A DNA stretch of 64,000 nucleotides. Origin: Streptomyces sp. DHE7-1. Its GTDB lineage: Bacteria > Actinomycetota > Actinomycetes > Streptomycetales > Streptomycetaceae. The position numbers and the translations under genes were made by a program. This document shows, in pieces, positions 53,427 through 62,283 of the stretch (positions within the stretch are counted from its first letter, which is position 1; each line of letters begins with the position of its first letter). Where the stretch lies: assembly GCA_016432725.1 (NCBI GenBank), contig JACJDG010000003.1, forward strand, positions 3,472,001 through 3,536,000, in the 5' to 3' direction. The notes below the pieces were generated by a model. That model worked only from the letters and a program-made list of their open reading frames with translations, was not told the DNA's origin and did not search any database.

Positions 53427-54743
53427 TCAGTTCACGTCGGCGCTGTCCGCGGCGGACGCCGTCGACTGGAGCCGGGACAGCACGTCGGCGGGGCTGCCGC
53501 CGGGGGTGACCGCCTGGCCGATGTTCTTCTTCACGGCCGCGCTGACCGAGGCCCAGGAGGTCTTGCCGACCGGGTAGAGCTGGGAGAGCGGCAGTTCGTC
53601 GAGGAAGGGGCGCAGGGCCTTGTCGCCGGCCGCGTCCGAGTCGGACATCACGCCGGACGCGGAGTCGGTGACCGGCAGCAGCCCGTACTCGCGGGAGAAG
53701 GCCAGGACGTTCTTCTTCTCGTAGACGAAGTCGAGGAAGTCGCCGATCTCGCGGGCGTGCCCGTTCTGCTTGAAGCCCATCATCCAGTCGGCGACGCCCA
53801 TGGAGGCCTTGGCCCGGCCGGTGCGGCCCGGCATCGGGACGGTGCCGAACTTCACGCCCTTCCTGGCGGCCTGCTGGATCAGCGTGGGGTGGCCGTTGAG
53901 CATGCCGACCTGGCCGTCGGCGAAGGCGGCGAAGGCGTCCGCGCGGTTCAGCCTGCCGGGGGCGACCGGGCCGGTCAGGCCCTTGCCGACCAGGTCGTCC
54001 TTGAGCCAGGTGAAGGTCTCCACGTTCTTCGCGGAGTCGATGCTGTAGGCGCCGATGTCGTCGGTGTAGCCGTCGCCGCCGCCCAGCAGCCACTGCATGG
54101 TCTCGGCCTGGGCCTCCTCAGGGCCGAGCGGCAGCGCGTAGGGGTACTTCACCCCCTTGTCCTTGAGCGCGCGGGCGTCCGCCGCCAGTTCGTCCCAGGT
54201 GGTGGGCGGGGTGATGCCGGCCTGGCTGAACAGCGTCTTGTTGTAGAAGAGCACCCGGGTGGAGGCCGCGAAGGGTATGCCGTACTGCACGTGCTTCCAC
54301 TGGCCGGCGTCGGAGAGCGCGGAGGGGAAGTCGGCCTGGGTGCGGATGGAGAGCAGGTCGGAGGCCTGGTACAGCTTGCCCGCGGCCGCGTAGTCGGCGT
54401 AGGCGCCGATCTGGGCCAGGTCGGGGGCGTGCCCGGCGTCGACCATCTCCTTGACCTTGCGGTCGACGTCGTTCCAGGAGTAGACGCTGACCTCGACCTT
54501 CACTCCGTGCTTGGCCTCGTACTCCGCGGCCAGCTCGTCCCAGTACTTCTTGGAGCCGTTCGCCGACGAGTCGCCGTAGTCGGCCGCGACGAGTCTGAGG
54601 GTCACGTCGGAGTCCGTGCTTCCGCAGCCGCCGAGGACCGCCGTCATGCCCAGTGCGGACACCACCGCGATCGTTCCTGCCGTACGCCGACGCACCCTCA
54701 AAGCCCCAACCCTGCTGTCTGACCGTTCAATATGTGGACGCAT
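53427..54743 (-). CDS. Extracellular sugar-binding lipoprotein (ABC transporter)
   Basis: 438 residues from ATG 54743. A basic region RVRRR and the hydrophobic stretch TIAVVSALGMTAVLG lead to the lipobox LGGC. The mature protein is a type I solute-binding domain (VTLRLVAADYGDSS, YGIPFAASTRVLFYNKTLFS, GITPPTTWDELAADARALKD, FADGQVGMLNGHPTL). TTG at 54701 would give a better signal peptide (MRVRRRTAG). No permease genes adjoin. The dre sites next to its start suggest DasR control and an aminosugar ligand; this is inference. Confidence 0.88.
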   Translation of the reverse strand: MRPHIERSDSRVGALRVRRRTAGTIAVVSALGMTAVLGGCGSTDSDVTLRLVAADYGDSSANGSKKYWDELAAEYEAKHGVKVEVSVYSWNDVDRKVKEMVDAGHAPDLAQIGAYADYAAAGKLYQASDLLSIRTQADFPSALSDAGQWKHVQYGIPFAASTRVLFYNKTLFSQAGITPPTTWDELAADARALKDKGVKYPYALPLGPEEAQAETMQWLLGGGDGYTDDIGAYSIDSAKNVETFTWLKDDLVGKGLTGPVAPGRLNRADAFAAFADGQVGMLNGHPTLIQQAARKGVKFGTVPMPGRTGRAKASMGVADWMMGFKQNGHAREIGDFLDFVYEKKNVLAFSREYGLLPVTDSASGVMSDSDAAGDKALRPFLDELPLSQLYPVGKTSWASVSAAVKKNIGQAVTPGGSPADVLSRLQSTASAADSADVN

Positions 54744-54776
54744 AAGGTCTACACCACGTGAGTGGACTAGACCTCT
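54744..54776. promoter_or_regulatory. Two dre-type (DasR) operator sites
   Basis: AGTGGACTAGACCTCT at 54761-54776 matches the dre consensus A(G/C)TGGTCTAGACCA(G/C)T at 14 of 16 positions. AAGGTCTACACCACGT at 54744-54759 is a weaker match next to it. They lie between the divergent binding-protein gene and nagK-nagA, the known kind of DasR target. Confidence 0.85.
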
Positions 54777-54804
54777 TGTGGGTCCGGGGGCCACACTGTC
54801 CCCC

Positions 54805-55758
54805 GTGAGACATGTCATCGCCCTGGACGTGGGCGGTACCGGGATGAAGGCCGCCCTCGTCGGTGACGACGGCGAGCTGCTGCACCGCGCCCGCCGGGCG
54901 ACGGGACGCGAACGCGGGCCGGACGCGGTGGTCGGCGCGATCCTCGGTTTCGCCGCCGAACTGCGCGCGTACGGCGTCGAGGCCTTCGGCGAGCCGGCCG
55001 CGGCGGCCGGCGTCGCGGTGCCCGGCATCGTCGACGACGAGCACGGGATCGCCGTGTACGCCGCCAACCTCGGCTGGCGCGACGTCCCGCTGCGCGATCT
55101 GCTCGCCGAACGGCTCGGCGTCCCCGTGGCGCTCGGCCACGACGTGCGCACCGGCGGGCTCGCCGAGGGGCGGATCGGAGCGGGCAAGGGCGCCGACCGG
55201 TTCCTGTTCGTGCCGCTGGGCACCGGGATCGCGGGCGCCATCGGCGTGGACGGCCGGGTGGAGGCGGGCGCGCACGGGTTCGCCGGCGAGATCGGGCACA
55301 TCGTCGTACGGCCCGGCGGCACCCCGTGCCCCTGCGGGCAGCACGGCTGCCTGGAGCGGTACGCCTCCGCGTCCGCGGTCAGCGAGGCATGGGCCGTGGC
55401 CTGCGGGGACCCGGAGGCGGACGCGGCCGACTGCGCCAAGGCCGTCGCGTCCGGCGACCCGAACGCCGTCCGGGTGTGGCAGGAGGCGGTGGACGCGCTC
55501 GCCGACGGGCTGGTCACCGCGCTCACCCTGCTGGACCCGCGCACGCTGATCATCGGTGGCGGTCTGGCCGAGGCGGGGGAAGTGTTGTTCCAGCCGCTGC
55601 GGGACGCCGTCCGGCGCCGGGTCACCTTCCAGAAACTGCCGTCCATCGTCCCCGCCGCCCTCGGCGACACCGCCGGCTGCCTGGGCGCGGGACTTCTCGC
55701 CCGGGATCTCCTCGACTCCACCGGCCCCACGACCGACCCCTCGGAGGTAACCGCCTGA
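54805..55758 (+). CDS. nagK: ROK-family N-acetylglucosamine kinase
   Basis: 317 residues from GTG 54805, no clear RBS, perhaps leaderless. ATP-binding DVGGTGMKAALVGDDG, the ROK zinc motif CPCGQHGCLERYASASA and LGTGIAGAIGVDGRVEAG, AHGFAGEIGHIVV (the conserved ExGH). Phosphorylates GlcNAc to GlcNAc-6-P for the nagA product downstream, overlapping by one base (TGATG). The nagKA pair under DasR is established in S. coelicolor; glucokinase is the alternative name by homology alone. Confidence 0.9.
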   Translation: MRHVIALDVGGTGMKAALVGDDGELLHRARRATGRERGPDAVVGAILGFAAELRAYGVEAFGEPAAAAGVAVPGIVDDEHGIAVYAANLGWRDVPLRDLLAERLGVPVALGHDVRTGGLAEGRIGAGKGADRFLFVPLGTGIAGAIGVDGRVEAGAHGFAGEIGHIVVRPGGTPCPCGQHGCLERYASASAVSEAWAVACGDPEADAADCAKAVASGDPNAVRVWQEAVDALADGLVTALTLLDPRTLIIGGGLAEAGEVLFQPLRDAVRRRVTFQKLPSIVPAALGDTAGCLGAGLLARDLLDSTGPTTDPSEVTA

Positions 55759-56927
55759 TGGCTCCCAGCTTGGTTCTCGCAGGTGCTCGGGTGGTGCTGC
55801 CCACCGGGGTGGCGGACGACGGACACGTGACCGTGGAGGGCACGAGGATCACCGCGGCCGGCGCGCCGGACCCCGGGGGCGCGACGGCCCCGGCCGGTGC
55901 CGAGGTGATCGACGTGAGCGGTCACTGGCTGGTCCCGGGCTTCGTGGACATCCACAACCACGGCGGTGGCGGGGCGTCCTTCTCCGGCTCGGCCGAGGAC
56001 ATCCTCACCGCCGTGCGCACCCACCGGCGGCACGGCACCACGACGCTGGTGGCCTCCACCGTCACCGACGAGATGGACCTGCTGGTCCGGCAGGCCGGGC
56101 TGCTGAGCGAACTGGCCGAGCAGGGCGACATCGCGGGCATCCACTTCGAGGGACCCTTCATCTCGCCCTGCCGCAAGGGCGCGCACTCCGAGGAACTGCT
56201 GCGCGACCCGGAGCCGGCCGAGGTGCGCAAGCTGATCGACGCCGGGCGCGGCCGGGCGAGGATGGTCACGCTCGCGACGGAACTGCCGGGCGGCATCGAC
56301 TCCGTACGGCTGCTCGCCGAGCACGGGGTGATCGCGGCGATCGGGCACACGGACGCCACCTACGAGCAGACCGTCGCGGCCATCGACGCGGGCGCCACGG
56401 TCGCCACCCACCTCTTCAACGCCATGCCCGCCCTGGGCCACCGCTCCCCCGGCCCGATCGCCGCCCTGCTGGAGGACGAGCGGGTCACCGTCGAGCTGAT
56501 CAACGACGGCACCCACCTCCACCCGGCCGCGCTGGAGCTGGCGTTCCACCACGCGGGCGCCGACCGGGTCGCGTTCATCACCGACGCGATGGACGCGGCC
56601 GGCATCGGCGACGGCCGCTACATGCTCGGCCCGCTGGAGGTCGAGGTCAGCGAGGGCGTGGCCCGGCTGGTGCACGGCGGTTCGATCGCCGGATCCACGC
56701 TGACCCTGGACCGCGCGTTCAAGCGGGCCGTGACGGTCGACGGGCTGCCGGTGCGCGACGCCGTCACCGCCCTGTCCGTCAACCCGGCCCGCCTGCTGGG
56801 CCTGTCCGACCGCATCGGCTCCCTGGAGCCCGGCAAGGACGCCGACCTGGTGCTGCTGGACGCGGACTTCGACCTCAAGGGCGTGCTGCGCCAGGGGGAA
56901 TGGGTCGTCGCGCCCCAACTGCCCTGA
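55758..56927 (+). CDS. nagA: N-acetylglucosamine-6-phosphate deacetylase
   Basis: 389 residues, metal-dependent amidohydrolase: GFVDIHNHGGGGASFSGSAE (first metal His pair), GIHFEGPFISPCRKGAHSEE, AIGHTDATYEQTVAAIDAG, TDAMDAAGIGDGRYMLGPLE (catalytic Asp), SVNPARLLGLSDRIGSLEPG. Converts GlcNAc-6-P to GlcN-6-P. RBS GGAGGTAAC 7 bases before ATG 55758 lies inside nagK. Feeds GlcNAc-6-P coming from NagK and, in principle, from MurQ. Confidence 0.95.
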   Translation: MAPSLVLAGARVVLPTGVADDGHVTVEGTRITAAGAPDPGGATAPAGAEVIDVSGHWLVPGFVDIHNHGGGGASFSGSAEDILTAVRTHRRHGTTTLVASTVTDEMDLLVRQAGLLSELAEQGDIAGIHFEGPFISPCRKGAHSEELLRDPEPAEVRKLIDAGRGRARMVTLATELPGGIDSVRLLAEHGVIAAIGHTDATYEQTVAAIDAGATVATHLFNAMPALGHRSPGPIAALLEDERVTVELINDGTHLHPAALELAFHHAGADRVAFITDAMDAAGIGDGRYMLGPLEVEVSEGVARLVHGGSIAGSTLTLDRAFKRAVTVDGLPVRDAVTALSVNPARLLGLSDRIGSLEPGKDADLVLLDADFDLKGVLRQGEWVVAPQLP

Positions 56928-56942
56928 TCCGTCCGTGCGTCG

Positions 56943-56984
56943 AGAGACGGTGACCGACCTCGCACTGGGCCGGCCGCCGTCTCT
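56943..56984 (+). terminator. Candidate terminator of nagKA
   Basis: AGAGACGG (56943-56950) and CCGTCTCT (56977-56984) pair perfectly around a 26-base loop and are followed by TT. It begins 16 bases after the nagA stop and lies ahead of the pfkB gene. Confidence 0.5.
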
Positions 56985-57045
56985 TTGGCATGATCGGGTC
57001 CCCGCCAACCGATGGCGCGACGGACTTCGAGGGAGGTCGGACCTG

Positions 57046-57975
57046 GTGATCCTCACGGTCACGCTGAACACCGCTCTCGACATCACCTATCGCGTACGGT
57101 CGCTGCGGCCGCACACCTCGCACCGCGTCTCCCAGGTCCTCGAACGGCCGGGCGGCAAGGGCGTGAACGTGGCCCGGGTCCTGGCCGCCCTCGGCCACGA
57201 GGTGACGGCCACCGGCTTCGCGGGCGGCGCCACCGGCCTGGTGCTGCGCGAACGCCTCGCGCAGACCCCCGGGGTCACGGACGCGCTGGTGCCGGTCGCG
57301 GGGGCCACCCGGCGCACGGTCGCCGTCGTGGACGAGCGGACCGGCGACACCACCCAGCTCAACGAGCCCGGCCCGCAGATCACCCCGGCCGAGTGGGGCG
57401 CCTTCCAGGACCGGTACGCCGAACTGCTCGGCCGTGCCTCGGCGGTGGCGCTGTCGGGGAGTCTGCCGCCGGGCGTGCCGGTCGGCGCCTACGCGGGGCT
57501 GATACGCGCGGCTCGCGCCCACGGCGTCCCCGTGCTGCTGGACGCCGGCGGGGAGCCGCTGCGCCGCGGGGTGGCGGCCCGCCCCGACATCATCAAGCCG
57601 AACTCCGAGGAGCTGGCCGAGCTCACCGGCTCCCACGAGCCGTTGCGCGCCACCCAGGACGCCCGCCGGCGCGGCGCCCACGCGGTGGTCGCCTCCCTCG
57701 GCCCGGACGGCCTGCTCGCGGCCACCCCCGAGGGCCGCTGGCGCGCCGCCCCGCCCGCCCGCGTCCACGGCAACCCGACCGGTGCGGGCGACTCGGTGGT
57801 GGCGGCGCTGCTGTCGGGCCTGGTGGAGCGACTGCCCTGGCCGGACCGCCTGGCCCGCGCGGCGGCCCTGTCGGCGGCGACGGTACGGGCGCCCGGCGCG
57901 GGCGAATTCGACCCCATGGTGTACGAAGAACTCCGGGAGCAGGTGACGGTGACCCGGGAGCAGGCTGCCGCGTGA
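57046..57975 (+). CDS. 1-phosphofructokinase family hexose kinase (PfkB)
   Basis: 309 residues from GTG 57046, RBS GGGAGG. ILTVTLNTALDITYRV is the phosphosugar-kinase opening; RPGGKGVNVARVLAALGHEV is signature 1 and NPTGAGDSVVAALLSGLVER signature 2, with the catalytic Asp in GAGDS. Related to FruK, LacC and tagatose-6-P kinases. Following nagA in the same direction, it may phosphorylate a sugar phosphate derived from amino sugars, but the substrate is open. Confidence 0.9.
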   Translation: MILTVTLNTALDITYRVRSLRPHTSHRVSQVLERPGGKGVNVARVLAALGHEVTATGFAGGATGLVLRERLAQTPGVTDALVPVAGATRRTVAVVDERTGDTTQLNEPGPQITPAEWGAFQDRYAELLGRASAVALSGSLPPGVPVGAYAGLIRAARAHGVPVLLDAGGEPLRRGVAARPDIIKPNSEELAELTGSHEPLRATQDARRRGAHAVVASLGPDGLLAATPEGRWRAAPPARVHGNPTGAGDSVVAALLSGLVERLPWPDRLARAAALSAATVRAPGAGEFDPMVYEELREQVTVTREQAAA

Positions 57976-58077
57976 CCAAAAGCAGCTACGCCACACGCAA
58001 CCTTGCCTACATATGATCTTTCCGTATTACGGACGCCACATTGACCAGTGGCGGGACACGCAAAACGGGAGAACCCT

Positions 58078-58440
58078 ATGGCAAAGCACGTCACACGTCT
58101 TGCGTCGCTGTCCGGCGCACTGACGGCCGGCTTGCTCATCGCAACCGCACCCTCTGCGCAGGCGATCGGCGTACCCGGGGCATCCGCCACTCACGACTGG
58201 AACGCACGCGCGTCCGCTTCGGCCAGTTCCGCGGTCGTCGTTCGCGTCCATGCGTACGGCACGGGCAACCCCGACTACATCGTGTGCTGGGAAAAGGAGC
58301 ACTGCGCGGGCAAGAAGACCGGAAGCGACTACCGGTGCAGCAGTTCGGGAGCCAAGCACAACACCTGGACGCCGCTCGACTGGCACGGACGCAAGGTGTG
58401 GGTCGCTGACAAGTGCGTGGGCTTCGGCCGCGTGGAGTAG
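58078..58440 (+). CDS. Small secreted cysteine-containing protein
   Basis: 120 residues, RBS GGGAGA 6 bases before ATG 58078. Signal peptide AKHVTRLASLSGALTAGLLI, ATAPSAQA; mature part about 90 residues with four cysteines (YIVCWEKEHCAGKKTGSDYR, CSSSGAKHNTW, VADKCVGFG), likely two disulfides. Third-position GC is lower than in its neighbours and the upstream DNA is AT-rich, hinting at later acquisition. Family not recognised. Confidence 0.8.
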   Translation: MAKHVTRLASLSGALTAGLLIATAPSAQAIGVPGASATHDWNARASASASSAVVVRVHAYGTGNPDYIVCWEKEHCAGKKTGSDYRCSSSGAKHNTWTPLDWHGRKVWVADKCVGFGRVE

Positions 58441-58455
58441 CGAGCACCGAGCCAC

Positions 58456-58492
58456 CGGCTATGCGGTGACCCAGTGCGTCACCGCATAGCCG
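58456..58492. terminator. Bidirectional terminator between convergent genes
   Basis: Perfect 15-base arms (CGGCTATGCGGTGAC at 58456-58470 and its complement at 58478-58492) around a 7-base loop. It lies between the stop codons of the small secreted gene (58440) and the CBM gene (58499). Confidence 0.92.
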
Positions 58493-58498
58493 AGCCGG

Positions 58499-59434
58499 CT
58501 AGCTCCGCCCGACCTTGCCCTTCTTCAACCAGAGCTGATCCAGCAGCACGTTGCACTTGTCGCCGGGCTGGCAGGACAGCGAGATGGTGTTGGAGCCCTT
58601 GTTCAGGGTCGGATAGGCGTACGTCTCGGTCCAAGCCTGCGTCGGATCGCTCTGATGCGTGAAGTTACCGAGGTTGAACCCCTTACCGAACTTCTGACCG
58701 TTGACGGTGAGTGTCATCGACTGGTCGTCGCCAGGATTGTTGAACCGGGCCAAGAGCGTGTAGGCGCCACCCTCGGGAACGTTGTCCACCGTCCAGGTGA
58801 CCGAGGACCCGACGCTGTTCAGGCCGCCCACGTAGGTGCCGCCGGCCGCCTGGGCGCCCTTGACGTCCGAGGCCTTGGCCGCGTTGCCGGTGAGCTGGAG
58901 GGCGGCGGCGTCCGTCTTCGGCAGTTCGCCGGCCGGCGCCGAGGCGCTGTTCGACGGGCTGGGCCCGGTGCTCTGGGACTGGGCCGGGGAGGCGTCCGCC
59001 TGGTTGCCCGACTTGTCGTCGTCCGTGTTGCCGTTGATCATCGCCACACCGATGCCGATGACGACCGCGGCGACCACCGCGATCGCGCCGATCAGCAGGC
59101 CCTTGGTGTTCGGGCCGCGGCGCCCGCCGCCACCGGCGGGCGGCATGGGCTGCCTGCTGGTCTGGGCGCCGCCGGGCAGCGTCTCGGGGGCCTGGTAGTG
59201 GGCGTTCGACTGGCCGTAGGCACCCTGCTGCGGGACCGTGGGCTGCTGCTGGCCGTAGGGGGCCTGCGGCTGCGCGTACTGGCGCTCACCGACCGTGCGC
59301 ACTCTGCTGACCGAGTTCGGATAGCCGTAGCCACCCGACGGCGGCTGGGCTCCTCGGGCCTGGCCGTCGGCGTACAGGTAGCCGAACGGGTCGTCGTCCT
59401 CGGGCGTGCTCGCGCCGTTGTCGCCGGGCGTCAT
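58499..59434 (-). CDS. Membrane-anchored carbohydrate-binding-module protein
   Basis: 311 residues. A cytoplasmic Pro/Gln/Tyr-rich N-terminus (AQPQAPYGQQQPTVPQQGAY) precedes one membrane helix (GLLIGAIAVVAAVVIGIGVA), then a Ser/Ala-rich linker and a C-terminal beta-sandwich (AGGTYVGGLNSVGSSVTWTV, YTLLARFNNPGDDQSMTLTV, NTISLSCQPGDKCNVLLDQL) of the CBM35/CBM6 type. Probably binds a cell-wall or extracellular glycan. It follows cdgB on the same strand after a gap of about 118 bases. Confidence 0.85.
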   Translation of the reverse strand: MTPGDNGASTPEDDDPFGYLYADGQARGAQPPSGGYGYPNSVSRVRTVGERQYAQPQAPYGQQQPTVPQQGAYGQSNAHYQAPETLPGGAQTSRQPMPPAGGGGRRGPNTKGLLIGAIAVVAAVVIGIGVAMINGNTDDDKSGNQADASPAQSQSTGPSPSNSASAPAGELPKTDAAALQLTGNAAKASDVKGAQAAGGTYVGGLNSVGSSVTWTVDNVPEGGAYTLLARFNNPGDDQSMTLTVNGQKFGKGFNLGNFTHQSDPTQAWTETYAYPTLNKGSNTISLSCQPGDKCNVLLDQLWLKKGKVGRS

Positions 59435-59552
59435 CCCTTGGTACTCCTCAACAGGTGCGGGTGGATGCGATACGGGTGTGGAATGGCGAGCCTACCCGCT
59501 CCCACTGGGCCAAACGGGTGACTCGTATCGCATCACTTCACTGACCTGCGAT

Positions 59553-61210
59553 TCATCCGGCACGCCGGTGCTGTTTGGGACGAGATCGTTTCTCTACGTA
59601 CATCCGTTCGTCGGCGGACTTCAACACTTCGTCCGCCGTCATGCCGCAGTGCGCCCAGCCGATGCCGAAGCTCGCGCCCACCCGGACGGCCCGGCCCTCG
59701 GCGCGGATGGGCTGGATGATCTCGTTGCGCAGCCGTACGGCGAGGTCCTGGGCGTCGGCCTTGCCGAGGCCGTCGGCGAGGATCACGAACTCGTCGCCGC
59801 CGAGCCGGGCGACCGTGTCGCCGTCGCGCACCCCGCGGGTCAGCCGACGGGCGACCTCGATGAGCACCGCGTCACCCGCGTTGTGGCCGAACCTGTCGTT
59901 GATCGACTTGAAGCCGTCCAGGTCGCAGAAGAGGACCGCGAGGCCCTTGGTCCCGTCGTCGTGGCCGTCCGCGGGGGCGACGGTGTGGACGTGGTGGTCG
60001 TAGCCGTCGAACGCCTCCGCGCCCTGCGCGAAGTCGAAGCCGTGCCCGGGCGGGGCGTCGAAGGCGGGGTGGCCGTAGGCCGCGTCCAGGGACTCCATGG
60101 CGCCGGCGTGGGACGGGCGGTGGCACAGGCGCGCGGAGAGCCGGGAGCGCAGCTCGGCGGAGTTCGGCAGCCCGGTGAGGGAGTCGTGGGAGGCGCGGTG
60201 GGCGAGCTGGAGCTCGCGGCGCTTGCGCTCCTCGATGTCCTCGACGTGGGTCAGCAGGAAGCGGGGCCCGTCGGCGGCGTCGGCGACCACGCTGTTGCGC
60301 AGGCTCACCCAGACGTAGCTGCCGTCGCGGCGGCCCAGCCGGAGCTCGGCCCGGCCGCCCTCGGCGGACGTCCGGAGCAGGGTGCCGATGTCCTCGGGGT
60401 GGACCAGGTCGGAGAAGGAGTAGCGGCGCATCGCGGAGGCGGGGCGGCCGAGCAGCCGGCACAGCGCGTCGTTGGTGCGCAGGATGCGGCCGTGCTGGTC
60501 GCCGCCCATCTCGGCGATGGCCATGCCGGAGGGCGCGTACTCGAAGGCCTGCCGGAAGCTCTCCTCGCTGGCCCTGAGCGCCTGCTGCTCGCGTTCGAGG
60601 CGGACCAGGGCGCGCTGCATGTTGGAACGCAGACGCGCGTTGCTGATCGCGATGGCGGCCTGGAAGGCGTACATCTGCAGGGCCTCGCGGCCCAGGCGCC
60701 CGGGTGACGCCCGTTGCGCGGCCGGTCGACGGATATGACGCCGAGCAGCTCGCCGGAGGAGCCGCCGCCCTGTGCGCCGGGCGTGTACATCGGGGCGAAG
60801 AGGCGGTCGGAGGGGTGCCACTCGTCCTCGAAGCGCGGGGCGGGACCGTCGGTGTACCACTGCGGGACGTCGTCGTCGTCCAGCACCCAGCCCTCGGTGT
60901 GGGGTATGAACACGAGGTCGCCCCACTGCTCGCCCATGCCCAGCCGCCGGTCCCAGGAGTCGCGGGAGCCGACCCGGCCGGTGATCAGGGCCTCGGCGGC
61001 GGAGTTGCCGGAGAAGGCGGCGATGACGAGATCCCCGTCGGGGCGGACGAGGTTGACGCACGCCAGCTCGTACCCGAGGGCGCTGACCGCGCCGTCGGCG
61101 ACCGTCTGCAGTGTGTCCGCCAGGCTGCGCGCCGTGTTCATGTCGGCCATGACCTGGTGCAGCTGCCGCAGGGACGCAAGGCGGACATACGGTTCCGACT
61201 CGGTCTCCAT
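59553..61210 (-). pseudogene. cdgB: GAF-PAS-GGDEF diguanylate cyclase CdgB, frame broken once
   Basis: About 552 residues after repair. GAF domain (RQLHQVMADMNTARSLADTL ... LLGVISVDRP), PAS domain (SFRQAFEYAPSGMAIAEMGG ... FSDLVHPEDIGTLLR) and GGDEF domain with RLGGDEFVILADGLG near residue 469. The inhibitory I-site RDGD lies five residues before GGDEF, so product feedback is expected. The break is at CCCGGG 60699-60704: one extra base joins RHPG to RLGREALQMYAFQAAIA. The domain order and position match S. coelicolor CdgB, a c-di-GMP synthase and BldD target. ATG 61210, RBS GGAGGG. Probably intact in the organism. Confidence 0.88.
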
Positions 61211-61329
61211 GCTCGCCCTCCCCCGAGACCTCGCAGCGAATCAAGGGCTGTGTCCGGCGCTTCCTTACAGTGCTTCCCGTCGTCTCCCAGTGGTCTTCAG
61301 CCACTGAATCACAGCGCGCTCCCCACTCG

Positions 61330-61342
61330 GTACACAGGGTCA
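61330..61342. promoter_or_regulatory. BldD-like box upstream of cdgB
   Basis: GTACACAGGGTCA fits the BldD motif TnACnCWGnGTnA at every defined position except the first (G for T). It lies about 120 bases before the cdgB start. cdgB is a known direct BldD target in S. coelicolor. Confidence 0.6.
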
Positions 61343-61357
61343 ACAATATCTGTCCCT

Positions 61358-61373
61358 TGTGACTCAAGTCACA
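61358..61373. promoter_or_regulatory. Crp-type palindrome upstream of cdgB
   Basis: TGTGACTCAAGTCACA is a perfect dyad with 7-base arms. It matches both the enterobacterial CRP core TGTGA-N6-TCACA and the Streptomyces Crp motif GTG-N6-GnCAC. It lies 16 bases from the BldD-like box, in the divergent region of cdgB and the flavin reductase gene. Confidence 0.65.
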
Positions 61374-61551
61374 GGGGAACGTGAACAATTGAGTGGAGTT
61401 TCTGCGTTTTCCCTGTGCGTTTACTGAACGCAAGCTTTGTCGTTGTGTGCACATGATGCACGAACCGTCACTCCGTGGTCCCCGGTCCTAGGACCCGGCT
61501 GGGACCGGGGCCCGATGCGGCCCGTCCGGGGCGGAGATTAGCGTTCATGCC

Positions 61552-62124
61552 GTGCTGAACACCTCCTCCCCCACCGCCGCAGCAGTCACCGGGCATGCTG
61601 AGGGGGTGAGCAACGACGAGTTCCGGGCCGCCATGTCCCGGCTGGCCGCGGGCGTGGTCCTGGTGACCGCGCAGGAACCGCCGCTGGACCCCGACGACCC
61701 GGCCGCGCCGGCCGGCGAGGACGTCGGCATGACCGCCACCGCCTTCATGTCCGTCTCACTGGACCCGCCGCTGGTGATGGTCAGCCTGCGCGAGGGCTCA
61801 CGCATGGACGACCTGCTCGACGAACAGCCGCTGTGGGCGGTCTCGGTGCTCGCCGAGAGCCAGCGCCACATCGCCGGCCGCTTCGCCATGAAGGGCCGGA
61901 TCAGCGACCGCCTGCTCTTCCAGGACCTGCCGCGGGTGCGCGGCGAGGTCACCGGCGCCCCACTGTTGGACGGCGCGCTGGCCACCCTGGAGTGCCGCAC
62001 CGAGCAGCGGGTGCCGGCGGGCGACCACACCCTCGTCATCGGCCGGGTGCTGACCGCCCGGGCCCCGGGCGCCGAGGGCGGCCCGCTGATGTACTTCCGC
62101 GGGCGCTACCGGCACTTGGGCTGA
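61552..62124 (+). CDS. Flavin reductase family protein
   Basis: 190 residues. FMN-binding split barrel: FRAAMSRLAAGVVLVTAQEP, VGMTATAFMSVSLDPPLVMV (substrate/FMN loop), SRMDDLLDEQPLWAVSVLAE, HTLVIGRVLTARAPG. Reduces flavin with NAD(P)H, often for a partner monooxygenase; none is adjacent. Start GTG 61552 or GTG 61606. Shares its upstream region with cdgB. Confidence 0.88.
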   Translation: MLNTSSPTAAAVTGHAEGVSNDEFRAAMSRLAAGVVLVTAQEPPLDPDDPAAPAGEDVGMTATAFMSVSLDPPLVMVSLREGSRMDDLLDEQPLWAVSVLAESQRHIAGRFAMKGRISDRLLFQDLPRVRGEVTGAPLLDGALATLECRTEQRVPAGDHTLVIGRVLTARAPGAEGGPLMYFRGRYRHLG

Positions 62125-62283
62125 CCGCCGGCCCGGATCACCGCGCCCCGGTACGGCCCGCACCCGCCCAGCGCCGACCCCAGGGCGGGCGAGTCTTCAC
62201 GACTCCTCCACGAAGCGGCTCATCTGTGGGATCGTTCTCACAGGCCGTCAGCAACGCGACGGCCCCGGGGGAGGCAGTTGTCG

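Noticed and set aside
53427..57086. An open frame of about 1200 codons on the minus strand running through nagK, nagA and the binding-protein gene
   Set aside because: Only its end (from 54743 down) has protein-like sequence. The rest is the antisense of nagK and nagA, low complexity and Pro/Arg/Ser-rich, as is usual for antisense frames in high-GC DNA.
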